Source: Enoplosus armatus (lineage: Eukaryota; Chordata; Actinopteri; Centrarchiformes; Enoplosidae). Taken from it: a DNA stretch of 64,000 nucleotides. Below are positions 1-12,800 of this stretch, in pieces (position 1 is the first letter of the stretch; every line of letters starts with the position of its first letter). Where the stretch lies: positions 2,649,608-2,713,607 of the forward strand of contig NC_092184.1 of assembly GCF_043641665.1 (NCBI RefSeq), read 5' to 3'. A program made the position numbers and the translations under genes. Below the pieces are notes generated by a model. That model searched no databases, was not told the DNA's origin, and saw nothing but the letters and a program-made list of their open reading frames with translations.

Positions 1-3000
1 AGCAGCACCTCCTCGTGGTGCAGGGTGTCTTGGGAGGTCCCAGGCTCCTGCAGGGCAATTACGATGGCGCTGGTGTTGTCAGCTCGCAACATGCGCTGGC
101 GCCACCGCAGCAGAGCATGGCTGACCAGCTGTCGGGCACTCGATACCCCACATGGTGCCTGCAGCATGGAAGGCTGTTATTACACTGACATGTATCATTA
201 TAGCCTTTCATGTTTTCCTATTTACCCTTCAGTCTACAACAGACTACGATCCAGGCAAGTGAGAAAGGAAGCCATCCATCTATCATGATCCAAAATGATA
301 ACAGCTGAAGAGTAACCTACTCTTTACAGAAACAAGTCTTTCCTGAGGTAACGCTCCACTCACCATTGCCTCATCGTTGTTCTGACACATAGAGATAGCC
401 TCTTGAGGTGGCACCATGTTCCAAAGACCATCGCTGCCCAGGATGATGTAGCGGTGTTTTCTGGGGTCAAGGGTCACCACGCTAGTGTCTGGCTCTGGAG
501 AAACCACAAACTCCCCGCTGTAGAAGTCATAGCTCCACAGATCACCTGTTGCAAAGAAGAGAAACTTGCACCACTGGTCTTGACAAGCACTCTCCATGAG
601 GAGGCTGAAGGGATCCAATTATTTCAAAATAAAACTTGATGTGAGTTGTTATTCACTGAGATTACTATCATGGTTGCTTTTCCTACCCAGAGCTCGGGCT
701 ACCGCCAAGAATGGTATCTGGTCAATGACAGTGCTCCTGCGGACTGGGCCGTTGTGACTCAGCCTTGGCCTCTTCCAGACGACCCGGTTCACTCCAGATT
801 TCTTGATCACACTGTTAGCAGATAGAGGAGGGGAGAGAGGAGAGAGAGAGAAGCTGCCTCTTACTTCGAGCAAAGCATCCTTAATTTCAGAATGCCAGTT
901 TTAGACATTATGGGTGGGCTGCAACAACAAGGATTACTGCTGCCAGTTGTACACTGAGCTAAAACTAATGCGGTCTAATACATCATCCCTGCAATAAATC
1001 CTGCCTTCGTGAAGGTTACAATGTTCAGTTTTTGCAGAAATTGTTTTAGAGAGGTGTTGATTCAACTGGGTTAGGGTTTAAATTAAGGTGAGTTAATCTT
1101 GCTTGAAAGTTAATCTTGGTTGGTGCGACTCACCCCAAGACATGTTTGATGCTGTGTATAATTGACATCTAGTACACAAAATGCAGGCAAAAACATTGTT
1201 CCCCTTCACGGCATCTTAATGCAGGAAACTGGAGGGATATGCAGAAAAATACACAATAAAACTGAAAGCACTGAACTGGAAGGATGCAAAACCACCAACC
1301 ATAACTCAGTGGTTGCAGAGACTGAAACCGGTCTACATGATGGAATGAATGGATTTGTGTTACACTGTACCTAGGTGTGAGATGGGTTGCTGTAACAAGA
1401 TGGTGGTATTATAATGGAGTACCACCAAAAATGCCATTGCTATGTTCTTCTGTAACCAACCCTGCTTTGTTGCAAATGCCCCCCTTTTGTAAATGTCTGT
1501 TTATTTATTTTTATTAATAAATGTGTTTATTTATTTATTTCTTATGTCAGAGAATGTTTTTATCTGTATTAAAAAAGGGGGGGAAAATTAATAAAAGTTT
1601 GAAAATAGTATCTTTCCAAATCCAAACAAAATATTCCAGCATTGTATCTAACAGACAGAAGTATGTCTGAAGTATGTCTGTTTCCACTATGTCTGATTTT
1701 CCTACAACACGACTACTTAGCAACAGAAACAAAATGAAGAAGCCTTCTTTTACTGCCATAGCTAATTACGGAAATTAGTATGGCTCCAGTGATAATCATC
1801 TGGTAACTTTAAATCCAGTGAAGGATCTCTCTCATGCTCCCATTGAGGGAGCGCTAACAGACGTTGAAGACATGTTGGTGCTGCACATTATGTCTTTTGG
1901 TCTTTCATCACCTGCAAACCAGGCAGTGTCACGTGCGTGATAGGTGATTCACTCAGGATTTGCTCTCAGACCACATGTTGCAATATAATTACAAAGAAAA
2001 GTTTATGGACTTATTAAAAAAAGAATATCTTTGAACTCTACAGCTTGTCTGCTTGGACAAGCATCACAGGGAACATTGACATGTTGAGTTGAAGTAGGAT
2101 GAATTAACGTTGCATCTGTCCACACATATACACATATCACATATGTATACCAAATATGACTGATGTTAGATTCCATTGCCCAGACCTAGTGTTTAGCATA
2201 ATAATACGATTTTAAAGCAGCGCTTCTTGTCACTATAATATACCTCATACTGACATTCCCAAAGACATGAATGAATTAAATGCAGCAGCAGCTACAATAG
2301 CTACAAGCGTAGAGTCCATTGCAATGTCATACCCACTTACCGCACAACTATAAATCCCCATTAAAGCTGTGGAGTTTACCCTGTCATGAAAGTATAAGTG
2401 TGGTTGTTGTCAAGCCACCCAGTGGACTATCACTACCAACATCTTATCAGTAGACATGCCACAGACAGTATAAAGAACATCAGCCCTTGAGGCAGATAAC
2501 ATTTTGATCTGCTACTGTGCAAAACAGATTCTTCTTGGTTACAATTGCTTCTTTGTCATAGATAGGGGCTGGTGGGGGAGCTGAGTCGTGAGAATGAATA
2601 AGCTGTTACAAAACTTTGTCTTGGTCCAAGAAATATCCTTACATTTACCCTGGATTTCCACCATCTGCTACAGTGTGTACTTACTAACTTATAAATTGAA
2701 TATACTGTCTTAGTCCATGATCAAAAGGTTGATTCAATGTGGGCCCCTATGGCAGTTAAATCATAAAAAGTTTTCACAGGAAGCTCCAACTGAAGGGTTT
2801 TCTTTTTTTGAGAGTTATGGTTATGTGTACTGAGCAATGGCAAGCTGGCCAGGCTAGAAAAACACTCTTTTCGATGAAGGAAGCACACTACATCAGAGAA
2901 TTAAAGTTAATATCATGTTTCAATAAAATGCAGAGGCAGTGTGTCTTGTGGGTTAAGCCTTACCTCCCTCCAAGACCTTCAATACGCTCCCTTTCTCTGG

Positions 3001-4757
3001 GTAGTTCAGGTTTGTGGTCTTGTGTGACTTCCACTGCTCTGATGAACGGGACTGAGGGGTCATCCTGGACCCCTAAAACGACTGCAGAGTCCCCAACGTG
3101 GGCCACATACATCCGGTTTCCCCGGATGACCACCACGCTGGCTGTGGTGCCCGATGTGCTTGGAAGGCCTGTTAGCGTCTTTGGCCATTCAGCTGAGAAG
3201 ATGAAAGAGAGAAAATGAACATATTTACTGAACTACAACCCTTTACTGCATATAAACGGCTTACTGCATATTCCCCTAAAGTACACTGAGCTACACATTT
3301 AACATTACAGCAAAATGATTAAAAAAAAAAACCTAACCCTAAAAATGATTTCTTGTTCATCTATTGCTAATCTCAGTACATAAAAGATGCTTTGATGTAC
3401 TGAACATGACGACAACACTGTGACCAGTCAGTTCACTGAATCAGAATCAGAATCAGAATCAGAAATACTTTATTGATCCCCGGGGGGAAATTGTACTGGG
3501 CGCAGTCTGTCCTAGAGCAAGTCTTTCCAATGTAATCAAAGTTAGACATGAGATTTAAAGACACCTTGTGACGATGCCATGTGTGACCAGCTGTAAAGCA
3601 GCTGACATGCCCAGGCATATCCTGGCAGACATCCAAGCAGACTGCCGTCAAACCGGTACTTCACGATTCAATAGGCTTTAGAAAGGGTAATGGCGAAATA
3701 CACACATGTATACCGAAATATACGAAAACACACATTTTATGTAATTAGAATAAGATATTGGTCGACTACTAGACAGACAATAGATACGTCTGAATTGTTA
3801 ACCGGCTGTCTGTGTCCGCTGTGGCAAGCTTTGTTTGGAATGAACCCGGTGGCTACTGCTAACTTCGTTAGCTCTTTGATTGCTAAAATTATTAGCCCCG
3901 TAAATCATTTTGTATTTAAATAACAAAGGCAACAAAGCCTAAACATAGTGCAATGTATTTAGGTTGGCCTTTTAGACAACTTACATGGCCAAAAGAATGA
4001 TTTACTGAGTCCATAGAAGCTTCTGGAAATTCGGCTTTCATTTGAGCTAGCAGTGCGCCACAGCCCGTGAACAAGAGGAAACTTTACGGGTGTAGGCCAC
4101 AGACTACAGTCTAATTCATTAGAGGTTTGGTGTGATGTTCATGCAAAAGGCACATATAGGGTAAAACGGCCCCTACAGACAGCAACGTTACGTTATATGT
4201 CATAACTTAAGTAAGATGTTGGTAAACTTACGTAGCTTTTTCCACATAGCGTGATGGCAGGCTACAAATCCTTTGCGTATAGCAGAGCAGACCTCCCGGT
4301 CACAGTCTGACCAGAACCCCCGCTGCTTCTTCATGAACTCCCACAAATACTCTCGTGCAAACTGCGCAGCCTCGCGACCCCCGTGTCCGTCAAACACCGC
4401 GAAGAAAGCAACGGAACGGCGGGAACGACTCGCGGTGCTCGGCTGAGCTCGCGGCGGGCTCTGACCTGCCGGTAAAGATGTTTCCACTGATATACTTTGG
4501 TCTTCCGTTCGCACAGTTTCACAGGATTCATCCGAAACCCGTGGGGACCCCACGGTTTCACCAGCCCGGTCTGGATGCGTGACCCCTGCCAGAGAACTGA
4601 CGGTACAATCTCCCCCACTGCTCTCTTCTGGCTCACCCAACGTCGGCTCATCTTCTCCCGGCTCGGGCTCTACTATGACCTCGGTCACATCTTCCATGTA
4701 TTTCCTGCCCCCTTGGTCGGTAAACACACTCACTCGCATCAATAATGCGTTGTCCAT
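1..4757 (-). CDS. PPM1D: PPM1D / WIP1 protein phosphatase, exons 1-5, 3' end off window
   Basis: PP2C-family Ser/Thr phosphatase. In vertebrates it is a p53-induced nuclear enzyme that switches off p38, ATM, CHK and p53 signalling after DNA damage. Exons in gene order are 4757-4232, 3192-2964, 811-687, 545-364 and 158-1 (continues left). All introns are GT-AG and phases match, giving about 406 residues here. Metal-binding PP2C residues are present: D123 in FDGHGG, D210 in HVGDS, D332 in GSDGLW and D381 in RADNTS. The basic loop typical of WIP1 ([14 protein letters not shown]) is in exon 3. The start GCCATGG has a good Kozak context. Residues 31-112 are acidic and Ser-rich, where I recall the human protein being Pro-rich. 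The final exon, which carries the C-terminal tail and nuclear signals, is outside the window. Identity is very secure. Confidence 0.97.
812..2963 (-). other. PPM1D intron 2
   Basis: Non-coding, between exons 2 and 3. It is AT-rich with no exon-like segment seen on either strand. Short open frames here lack splice support. Confidence 0.85.
3193..4231 (-). other. PPM1D intron 1
   Basis: Non-coding. It starts with a strong donor (GTAAGT on the minus strand at 4231-4226) and ends with an acceptor at 3195-3193. It contains one retrotransposon-type tail repeat at 3439-3493. Confidence 0.88.
3439..3493 (-). repeat. Retrotransposon 3'-tail repeat, copy 1
   Basis: On the minus strand the sequence reads a run of C with AATTT before it, then GGGATCAATAAAGTATTTCTGATTCT and repeated GATTCT units. 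The same core recurs at 8244-8285, 44853-44900 and 48721-48762. This is the 3' end typical of fish non-LTR elements; the family was not determined. Confidence 0.6.
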
Positions 4758-4871
4758 GGCTCCAGAAATAAGTCGCTCTCCAATTTTTCGGTACTGCTAG
4801 CACATAAAATTACAGGAGAGTACAGTTAATTGTAGCGCAGCGTCCTGCCTTTGTTTATGTTCGAGCGTAGT

Positions 4872-4891
4872 AGGCATGCTCAAACGCGTTG
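4872..4891 (-). promoter_or_regulatory. Candidate p53 response element of PPM1D
   Basis: AGGCATGCTC at 4872-4881 fits the p53 half-site RRRCWWGYYY at all ten positions. The adjoining AAACGCGTTG at 4882-4891 fits at seven of ten and keeps the C and G core bases. Spacer is zero. It lies between the CRE and the PPM1D start codon. This matches the known human layout, with p53 element in the 5' UTR downstream of a CRE. Function is inferred. Confidence 0.5.
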
Positions 4892-4897
4892 ACGTCA
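4890..4897. promoter_or_regulatory. CRE palindrome TGACGTCA, PPM1D promoter
   Basis: A perfect eight-base cAMP response element lies 133-140 bases upstream of the PPM1D ATG. CREB control through a promoter CRE is established for mammalian PPM1D. The last two bases of the p53-like site overlap it. Confidence 0.7.
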
Positions 4898-4915
4898 AAA
4901 TCGATCTTCTTCTAA

Positions 4916-4921
4916 CACGTG
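4916..4921. promoter_or_regulatory. E-box CACGTG near PPM1D promoter
   Basis: A perfect palindromic E-box sits 19 bases from the CRE on the side away from PPM1D. Its position suggests a promoter element, but a six-base motif alone is weak evidence. Confidence 0.35.
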
Positions 4922-6489
4922 GACGTTGCAGCGCCAATGCAGCTGTTGCCCCCTAGAGGTTGGTCCCCGAAAAGAAGCAGCGACTCCGAGAGAAATGTGC
5001 TGCAGGGATGTGTGTAAAATGAGTGAATGAATGCTTGTTGTATGCAGAATTGCAGTATTTCAAACAGTGGCATATTTTGGTTGTTTCAGACCTGTACTCC
5101 AGCACTATATAATTTGAAATGCAACAATGACTATGAGAGTAAAGTGTTAACTTCCAGCTTTCATTTGATGGTGGGTAAGTGAGAAAAAGAATTCTGGTGA
5201 TCTATTTTCTATCTATCTAAATTGTTTTCTCTCCTGTGTTTATGGCTTAAGATTAAGAACAATAGGGTTTTTTGCCAATATAATCTTCCTTCCGTAAAAA
5301 GGTCTATAAACTCTTTTTCATTTGTGAAATTGTTGGGCAGAAAAAGTTGTTCCAGGATCATTTTAAACAAGTCACTTTGTTTTTTTCTGTGAAAACAGGT
5401 CAAATGATCTTGAAAATAATCCCATTTGCCAAAAAAAAATTTCCACCTGTTTCACAGATGAAAACTTTTTTTTAATGAACCTACAAATATTATCCTGGTA
5501 AAAAAAAAAATCACCTATTCTTAAGTCATAAACAAAGGAGAGACAATAATTTAGATCAGATTTAGAAAATGGATCACCAGAATCTTTTAATAAGATAAGA
5601 CTGAGATGCATCACGACTCATTGGAAATGATTGTAAAGGTACACCTAAAGCAACCAAGGACCAGTGAAAAGCAAAACCTCCCCAAAACAAGCAAGAAGCA
5701 AGGCCAAGCAAAGCTTCACCAGGAGAGAAACAAGAGTCAGATGGCAATCAGTACTTGTCAAATGTTGTCTTTGTTCCTTTGAGAACATTTTGGAAAAAAG
5801 ATGATTTGATAGAAAGCAGTTTGTGTATTGTATTATTTTTTAAGATTTGTTTGTTTTGTTTTCTCTGAATAAAAATAGAATAATTTCATAAAAAAAAGTC
5901 AGTATGTATGGTTCATATTATGTTTTATATGAATGATATTACATTTAAGATTTTTATTTTCTTATCTATTGACAAAATAACAACAATAACACATAGCAAA
6001 TACAAACCCACAGTCAACGTGCTTTATATTAAAAAGTCAATATGCATCAGTATAATACATTTTCAGTTTATCAGTATCATAATTTTGGTCTAGCCCTCAT
6101 AATGAATTACTTGGATCCCCTTAAGTGTGACCAACTTTCAGCTTTAATGAGAGTATGCTTGTATCCACATCAGATAAACCATGTAGCCATTGTTTTACTC
6201 AGAAACTCCCAATAGGAAACCTAAGAACTGGACAAGTTCACATACATTGATTCAAAAAAAAAACGCATGGTGTGTTTATTTTGTATGAATGCCTTTCTCC
6301 TTATACGTTTTACCGGCCAACTGAGGATGTTTTAACCAGAAATAACGTTAATTTCTCGATGAGAGGCGGTTTTGGGTGGACAGGGTCTGCCATGACATCA
6401 TTACGTAAAGCAGTAGCCTATGTAAGTCACAACACCCTCCTCAATCCTACTAAAGTGTACATAATATGACTTTTCGTCATGAATATAAG

Positions 6490-6808
6490 GGTCTTTTTTT
6501 TTTTGCATCGACCGCACAATTACGTCACTGCGTCAGAGCCCAGTGAATGTCTGCGTCGGGACGGGGGCACGGAACTGCTGTAGGGTCGACGAATAATTGG
6601 AGATGAAGGAGAAAATGGAAATTAAACAGCGGTGTTAGAATTGTAGCGGTACCGTCGCGGTAGCACGAGTATTTTGCAGCCTCGCTTTGAAGCGGATGTT
6701 TTATGAGGACTCGCGGAGGGAGTACTTTAATCGCGGCAAGGTAGCGAATGTAGGGAGAGTTGGGGAGGGCTGTAGCTGCTGGGGTTTTTTTTGGAGAGGG
6801 AAAACAAC
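6490..6808 (+). promoter_or_regulatory. Probable APPBP2 promoter and 5' UTR
   Basis: A CpG-containing stretch directly precedes the APPBP2 ATG. It includes a CRE-like TTACGTCA at 6520-6527. No TATA box is placed convincingly. The transcription start cannot be fixed from sequence. Confidence 0.45.
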
Positions 6809-9800
6809 ATGGCTGCGGTGGAGCTCGAATGGATCCCAGAAACACTGTACAACACCGCTATCTCGGCTGTGGTGGACAACTACAGCCGTTCAAGAAGGGA
6901 CATACGCTCGCTCCCAGAAAACATACAGTTCGATGTCTATTATAAGGTAAGAATTACCTGCCAAGAGGCTCAGGCGTATCTGACAGCCACCAGACTGTAC
7001 GAGCTTGTGTAATCAGCTGCTAACATTGCTGCTAACGTTAGCTAAATTACGATAACGTTACGCTAGCTCTTGTAGACAAAAAAAACATTTTTTTCCCGGT
7101 TTGCTAACTAACCACTAGCTTACCCCGCTTTACATTTTCCTTAAATGTAATATGCCTAGTACGTATATTTGTATAATGAGTGTTTGTTGAATTAGAAACC
7201 ATACACGGCATTGATCCTGAAACGTTAGCTAATTACATCGGGCTCGGATTCATATAAATCAATTGGAACGAGTTGTCATGCAAATGAACAGTGTTTTGTG
7301 TCTTTGTTGTTGTTCTGTTTGTCTCACTGTATTTAAAGTAGCCTCCAGTTACAGGCAAACATACTTGTTTTGGAAACGATTCGTTTTGTTCCCTACGACT
7401 TTCAATGAAATGCCACACTGAAAACAGTGCTGCTCTTGAGCCATAAGCAGGATCTTTGCCTGGCTTTTTAGAAATATTGAGGTCATAAATACAGCTTGCT
7501 TTTCAGATATGGCATCTGTGTCTTCAACCATAGGATAAATATGCCTGCCTACATAAGGTCATGTATGATCTGCCCACTGGATCAATGCTCATTCATGATG
7601 TACACTGGTAGCTGTGGTTGGTTTAGACGTCCCCCCTTAACCAGCAGGCAACAAATATTTTATTGTTCTCCCAATGTAGTTTTTAACAGTAAAATTAAAA
7701 TGTTAAATTGTGTTAATGCTAAGGCAGACGTTGGCCTGAGAGTTTCCTCACATGGTGGCCTAAATGCTGTGTCAAATGATTATAGTCCAAAAACGCTATG
7801 AATCACAAGCATAATAAGTCATGAATTTGTGTAACAAAGATTTAGGACCTGAGTAACATTGTCACCAGTGACTGTCAATCTAAGTGTATGTGAAGTGTGA
7901 AAATCCCTTTTCTTTTCAGTAATAGAGATTACGCAACCACAAGACGGCACATTGTATTCTAGCTAAGGGTCGCCATTATTTTTATATCTGCCTTTTTTTT
8001 GTTGTTGTTGTTGTTCTTTTTAGCTCAGTTGTACTTATTTTACCTGTTGTATTTGCACTACATTGGTACTGTGAACTAAACACATATTTACTTCAGCGTT
8101 GGACTAATCAATATTATGCTACACAAATAAAGTGATTCAATATTGGAGTAATTATCCATCATTTATTATGGTAACATGTGGTATGCCTTATGTCAGAAGT
8201 ATACAGTTTAACTAGATGGTTTCATAGCAACATTGGGGCACATGCAAATTTCCCCACTGAGGGATTAATAAAGGATTATCTTATATTAGTCAAGGCACAG
8301 CACACTGATGTAATCTAGTCAAGGAAAGTTGTGTCTTGCCTTCACATGGGAGCGCCAGGATGACACTGAAAAAAACACTGCATTTCTTTTAGTTATGTAG
8401 CTATGCAGCAACAAACAACACAGCTTACAAAACGTTGCTGAAGGTGATGTTCGTCTTACAGCTGCTACCAATGCCGTGCGACACATCTTTGTTAACTCTG
8501 CAACCTTTCCAAGCTGGAAAGCTGAAAAATCGCACTCCATTCGCGATCCGTTTCCACCACGCCAGTGGTGAGAATGGCAGTTGATAATACAGCAGGCTTT
8601 CACTATTCCACTGTGTTCTTAAGTTGGATAAGCTGCAACGTCTACCTCCACTACTCATACCACTCGATCTCTACCGTAGCTTCCGTGTCCTAAAATACCA
8701 CAGTGCCTTACGTTGCTCACTCCTGCTGCAGTAATCAAGGAAACTTTGCATTCCAAGTTTGTTGACATGAAGTCATCGTCAAGTAGTGTCTGTGATGTGG
8801 AGATGCTGTAGATGTGGTCCACCAGCAGCAAACAACTGGTTACAACAAACTATCTTTATGAATCAATGCCATTGGTACTGTACTGTGATGTACTATTAAT
8901 CAACAATGGGTCTTGGCGGCAACAGCAAAAGCAAAAAAATATATTTCCAACAATTGATTGAATCAAATATTGCACCTCTCAGACAGCTGGAGGGCAGCGT
9001 TACATTCTTCCTCCTCTGCACCCTTATTTAAAAAGGTGAGAGAGAAATTCTTCTGTGATTGTAGGTCATGTACCTGGATTCATTGGAATCCAATGAACCA
9101 AACCTAAAGTACTTGTATGCCACACTAAACCTCTAACTAAATTCTAAATATGCATTCATTACTGGATAAAAGAGTGATCTTGTCAACACCTGGAAAAGTC
9201 ATAATTTAATAAACAGTTTGCATCAATGGTGTATCAATTCGTCGCTAGCTGGCTACATTTATTACGATTCTCTGTCAGATGGATAGCACCTCCTGTAAAT
9301 CACCTGCACTATCATGTTGCACTGAAACAGACATGTCCAGTTATTACGACTGATTAGTCTTCACGACTGTCCTACTTTTGTTGCACTCATGAAGGTGGGA
9401 CATGGACACAAAATCATCACAAGGAAAAGTTTTGAGGCACTTTTTCATAAATTCAAGACTTTATATAATATTACATATTGCTGAAAATGTTGGGCTTGTG
9501 TTCTCGATATTGTCCTAAATGGCGGCTTTGTTAAATGAAATTGTACTATTTACTGTGAAACCCCTGGTTTTCATGCATTCACTTCTGATTTGTGATGTTA
9601 ATGTGTAAACCATTTTGCTATCTTTTCTGTGATAAATGCAGCGATGTTTTTCTGAAAGACTGGAAAAGCCAGCTGGGTAAAGCCCATGAAGAGCTCTCAC
9701 TCAGCCTAAAATGCCACTCAATTGCCCATTGTTGAGAATAAGTAGGCATCTTAGGTAGCTTTTATATCTGAGTGTGCTGGTCGGTAGAGTAACCTGTCTT

Positions 9801-12800
9801 CGCTGTGACCCCTTTCATACAGGAAACTTGTGTTTGATGAGCTCTACTGAATGCATCTTTAACCTACATTTGACCCATTCGTGTTTGGTCTCTGGTCGCC
9901 ACTGTTCAGAGTTGAAGCTACCACTACCGCCATACATGTCCTACACAAAGAGTTACATAGAATTATGCCCTCTTGCCTTATTTGTTAGTCTTTTTCAAAC
10001 TGACGGGGTCCTCAGGCACACGTGTAATCCACCACCCTGGTTAAGAGGAGGATAGTGAAACAAGGTTTGATAACATGTGCTGACCCATTTACATTGTTTG
10101 TCAGTAAATTTGATTTGAATCACCTGGTCTAAAAATGTTATTAGTTTTTACAAACAATTTCAAGAAAGGACTTTCCATTAGTGGCTTTCATGTTATTAAT
10201 TAGGTAAAACTAAGTTAACAAATGACTTCTGAACTGGCCATCGACCCTACATTTAATAAAACCAAATGAGAGTCTCATTTATTTCTGTTTTCCTTAAGTA
10301 AAGGATACCTTTTTTGAAGTAGAGGTGTGATTACCAAGAAAAAGTAATTTAATGTGAAAATCTCTAATGCCACAGTTGAACAGACCACCTTGTGATGGGA
10401 TCACACCAGCGGCGACGCCCGTCAACATGTTGATGTTCTGACCCATGAGTACTCTGTAGTCATTACTACATTAGAACATGTGGGCCAAAGACTTGCTTTA
10501 GGATGGCCAAATGCCCCTTCTCTACTTCCTACCTCCCTACTTGCGGCATGGAGAGCTGTTTTCTCACCTAGGGGGTTTTCACACTAGCGATCCAGGCCCG
10601 GATCAGCGCACAGGTTGTTTTATTAGTGTAATTAACACTGTATACATGCCTGGGTCCACTTCAAAAGGTGGTCTCGAATAGGGTTCATGTGTTCTCGGGT
10701 ACGGTTCGCATCAGGTGTGAAAGCTACTGTACCAAAACACGGAAGTAGACCGCTATTTATAATGTGACGCCATAACTATTAACACACCGATCTCGTCCCC
10801 TGAACTGCACGGCCATGGCTGATGGAGGTAGGATGGAAGGCGAGCGGGTCGATGTTGACATTGTCTCCACAATAGCAATAATAGTAGGCACAATGCTCAT
10901 AGTACTCTTCTCTACTCTGGAGTGTCAACATAAACAAATGTGCGCAGTTGATGATGCAAGTATACTCTTATTCTTCTTGATGGTTTATGGCACATTACCG
11001 CCACCAGCTGCTATGGAGTGTGGATCAAGCGTACTCTGGTACGAAACAATGTGAAAGCTGAGAGGGGGGGGCAATTGTACTCAGGCACGGTACGCAGCAA
11101 TCGTCCCCAATATGAAAACGCCCCTACTCTGCTCTCTGCTGGACTGTTACAGTCCATAACCCTCGCCTCTGCTTCTCACAGCAGTAGGTTTTATGTTTTC
11201 CAGTTCCCTCATGGTGAATATCGGGTATTGTAGTGTCTCTGTGCCCTCTGTGCGCAGACTTGAGGGTCATCTGTGGATTGGACCAAAGGAACCAATTTCT
11301 CCTGTAATCTCACATCACTCAGACATTAAGTGAGATTTCACCCGCAGAGGCACCGCTTTTGTTTCCACTCCTGAATGACAGACATTTAAAAGGCCCATGA
11401 TGGAAACTAGGATGAAAATTAGGACAGGATGTCCACCATTGTAGTCTGTGTGTAGCCACAGTGAGTTTCCGTCCTCACCATATCCCTCCATTTGTGTGTG
11501 TGTCTCAGCTTTATCAGCAGGGCCGGCTCTGCCAGCTGGGAGGAGAGTTCTGTGAGCTGGAGGTGTTTGCCAAAGTACTGCGAGCTTCAGACAAAAGGTA
11601 AGAACATAATGGGACTGAGCTGTGCCGGACACCTCACAACATCCACATTGACCCATCAGTTGTCGTATGAAATGGTTCTGGAGACTGTGGTCCCTTAAAC
11701 AGATGGTTCTCAGAGCAGTTTATGCTGTATGTGTATGGAAAAACTGCACCCATTGAATAGTGGATACATATATAGTTCATATCTTACCAAAACTTAACCA
11801 CTGTTACCAATTATTTTAATAGTTTAAAAGAATGGCAAACATTTCTGGTTCCAGCTTCTCAAATGTCAGGATTTGATCCTTTCCCTAGACCTGATATTTG
11901 AATTATAATTCATTATTTAAAGATGCCACCTTGGACTGTGAGAAATTGTAATGAGCATTGTTCATTTTTCTGACATTATGTAGACAAAATGGTTAATAGA
12001 GAAAATCATCTCCATAATAATGAAAATAAATGTTAGTTGCACCTCTAGTATATATTCATGACAGGTTTTGGCAGAATCCATTCTTAGACATTGAAGTTAT
12101 TTTGCAGTAATGGACTTTTGGCCATGTTGGCTTTCTAATTGTGTTTGAATTGGCCCAGTGTATCCCTCCATTTACTGTTATGACCCACTCTGAATGAAAT
12201 GTTTTTTCTACCTATTACGTGCTCCTCTCCTGTGGCTGATGTGACTGATGTGCTTGGCTTGCTTTGTATTCCTTCTCTTCCTGCTGGGGCCTCTGCTGGT
12301 CGAGTCACAGTGTGTCTTCTCCTCCTCAGTTCCATCAGTTTAACAAAGCCAGTTTAAATTCCATATCACACCCTGTTGCCATTTAAACTTCACTTTACTA
12401 GAGTGGGAAGAGGTTTTGTGAAAGAAAACACGTTGCAACCCCGGTATAAAAGAGCTTGGTAAAAGTTAAAGCCCTGTGCACAATAAAGTACCCTTTACGT
12501 GAAGGTACTTTATGGAATGTTATCTGTGTGATGTAACCTGCATTGATAGGCTTAATGAGAATACAATAGCAGTAGTCATCAGCATTGTCATTCACTGATT
12601 AGCCAAATATTTGTGATGTTGTTACTACTGGTATCTATGTTTAGTAGAGGCTTAAATGTAACAAACAATATATTTATCATTACCCAATAGTTACACCTTC
12701 CACTTACATGGTCCATTCCTTTGTCCTCCCCGCTGCAGACACCTCCTGCACCACTGCTTTCAGGCCCTAATGGACCATGGTGTGAAAGTGGCCTCAGTTC

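Larger units (their letters stand above)
4758..6808. other. Head-to-head intergenic region, PPM1D / APPBP2
   Basis: About 2.05 kb separates the divergent start codons. Both ends are GC-richer: 4760-4990 for PPM1D and about 6490-6808 for APPBP2. The middle (5100-6300) is AT-rich. It holds two overlapping minus-strand open frames (5209-5614) with low-complexity Phe/Lys/Leu composition that I could not assign. No RNA gene was seen. Confidence 0.75.
6947..11508 (+). other. APPBP2 intron 1
   Basis: A 4.56 kb intron from donor GTAAGA to acceptor TCTCAG. It contains a retrotransposon tail at 8244-8285 and a 553-base DNA transposon at 10571-11123. No other coding segment is supported. Confidence 0.85.

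Noticed and set aside
283..618. Single 111-codon open frame as a separate small gene
   Set aside because: Only 364-545 is coding. It is PPM1D exon 4, with flanking intron read through.
1069..1080. GTTAGGGTTTA resembling vertebrate telomere repeat (also CCTAACCCTA near 3333)
   Set aside because: A single unit each, not an array.
5209..5614. Two overlapping minus-strand open frames of 64 and 80 codons
   Set aside because: AT-rich, Phe/Leu/Lys-rich, no recognised motif, no splice context. Possibly decayed retroelement, but unsupported.
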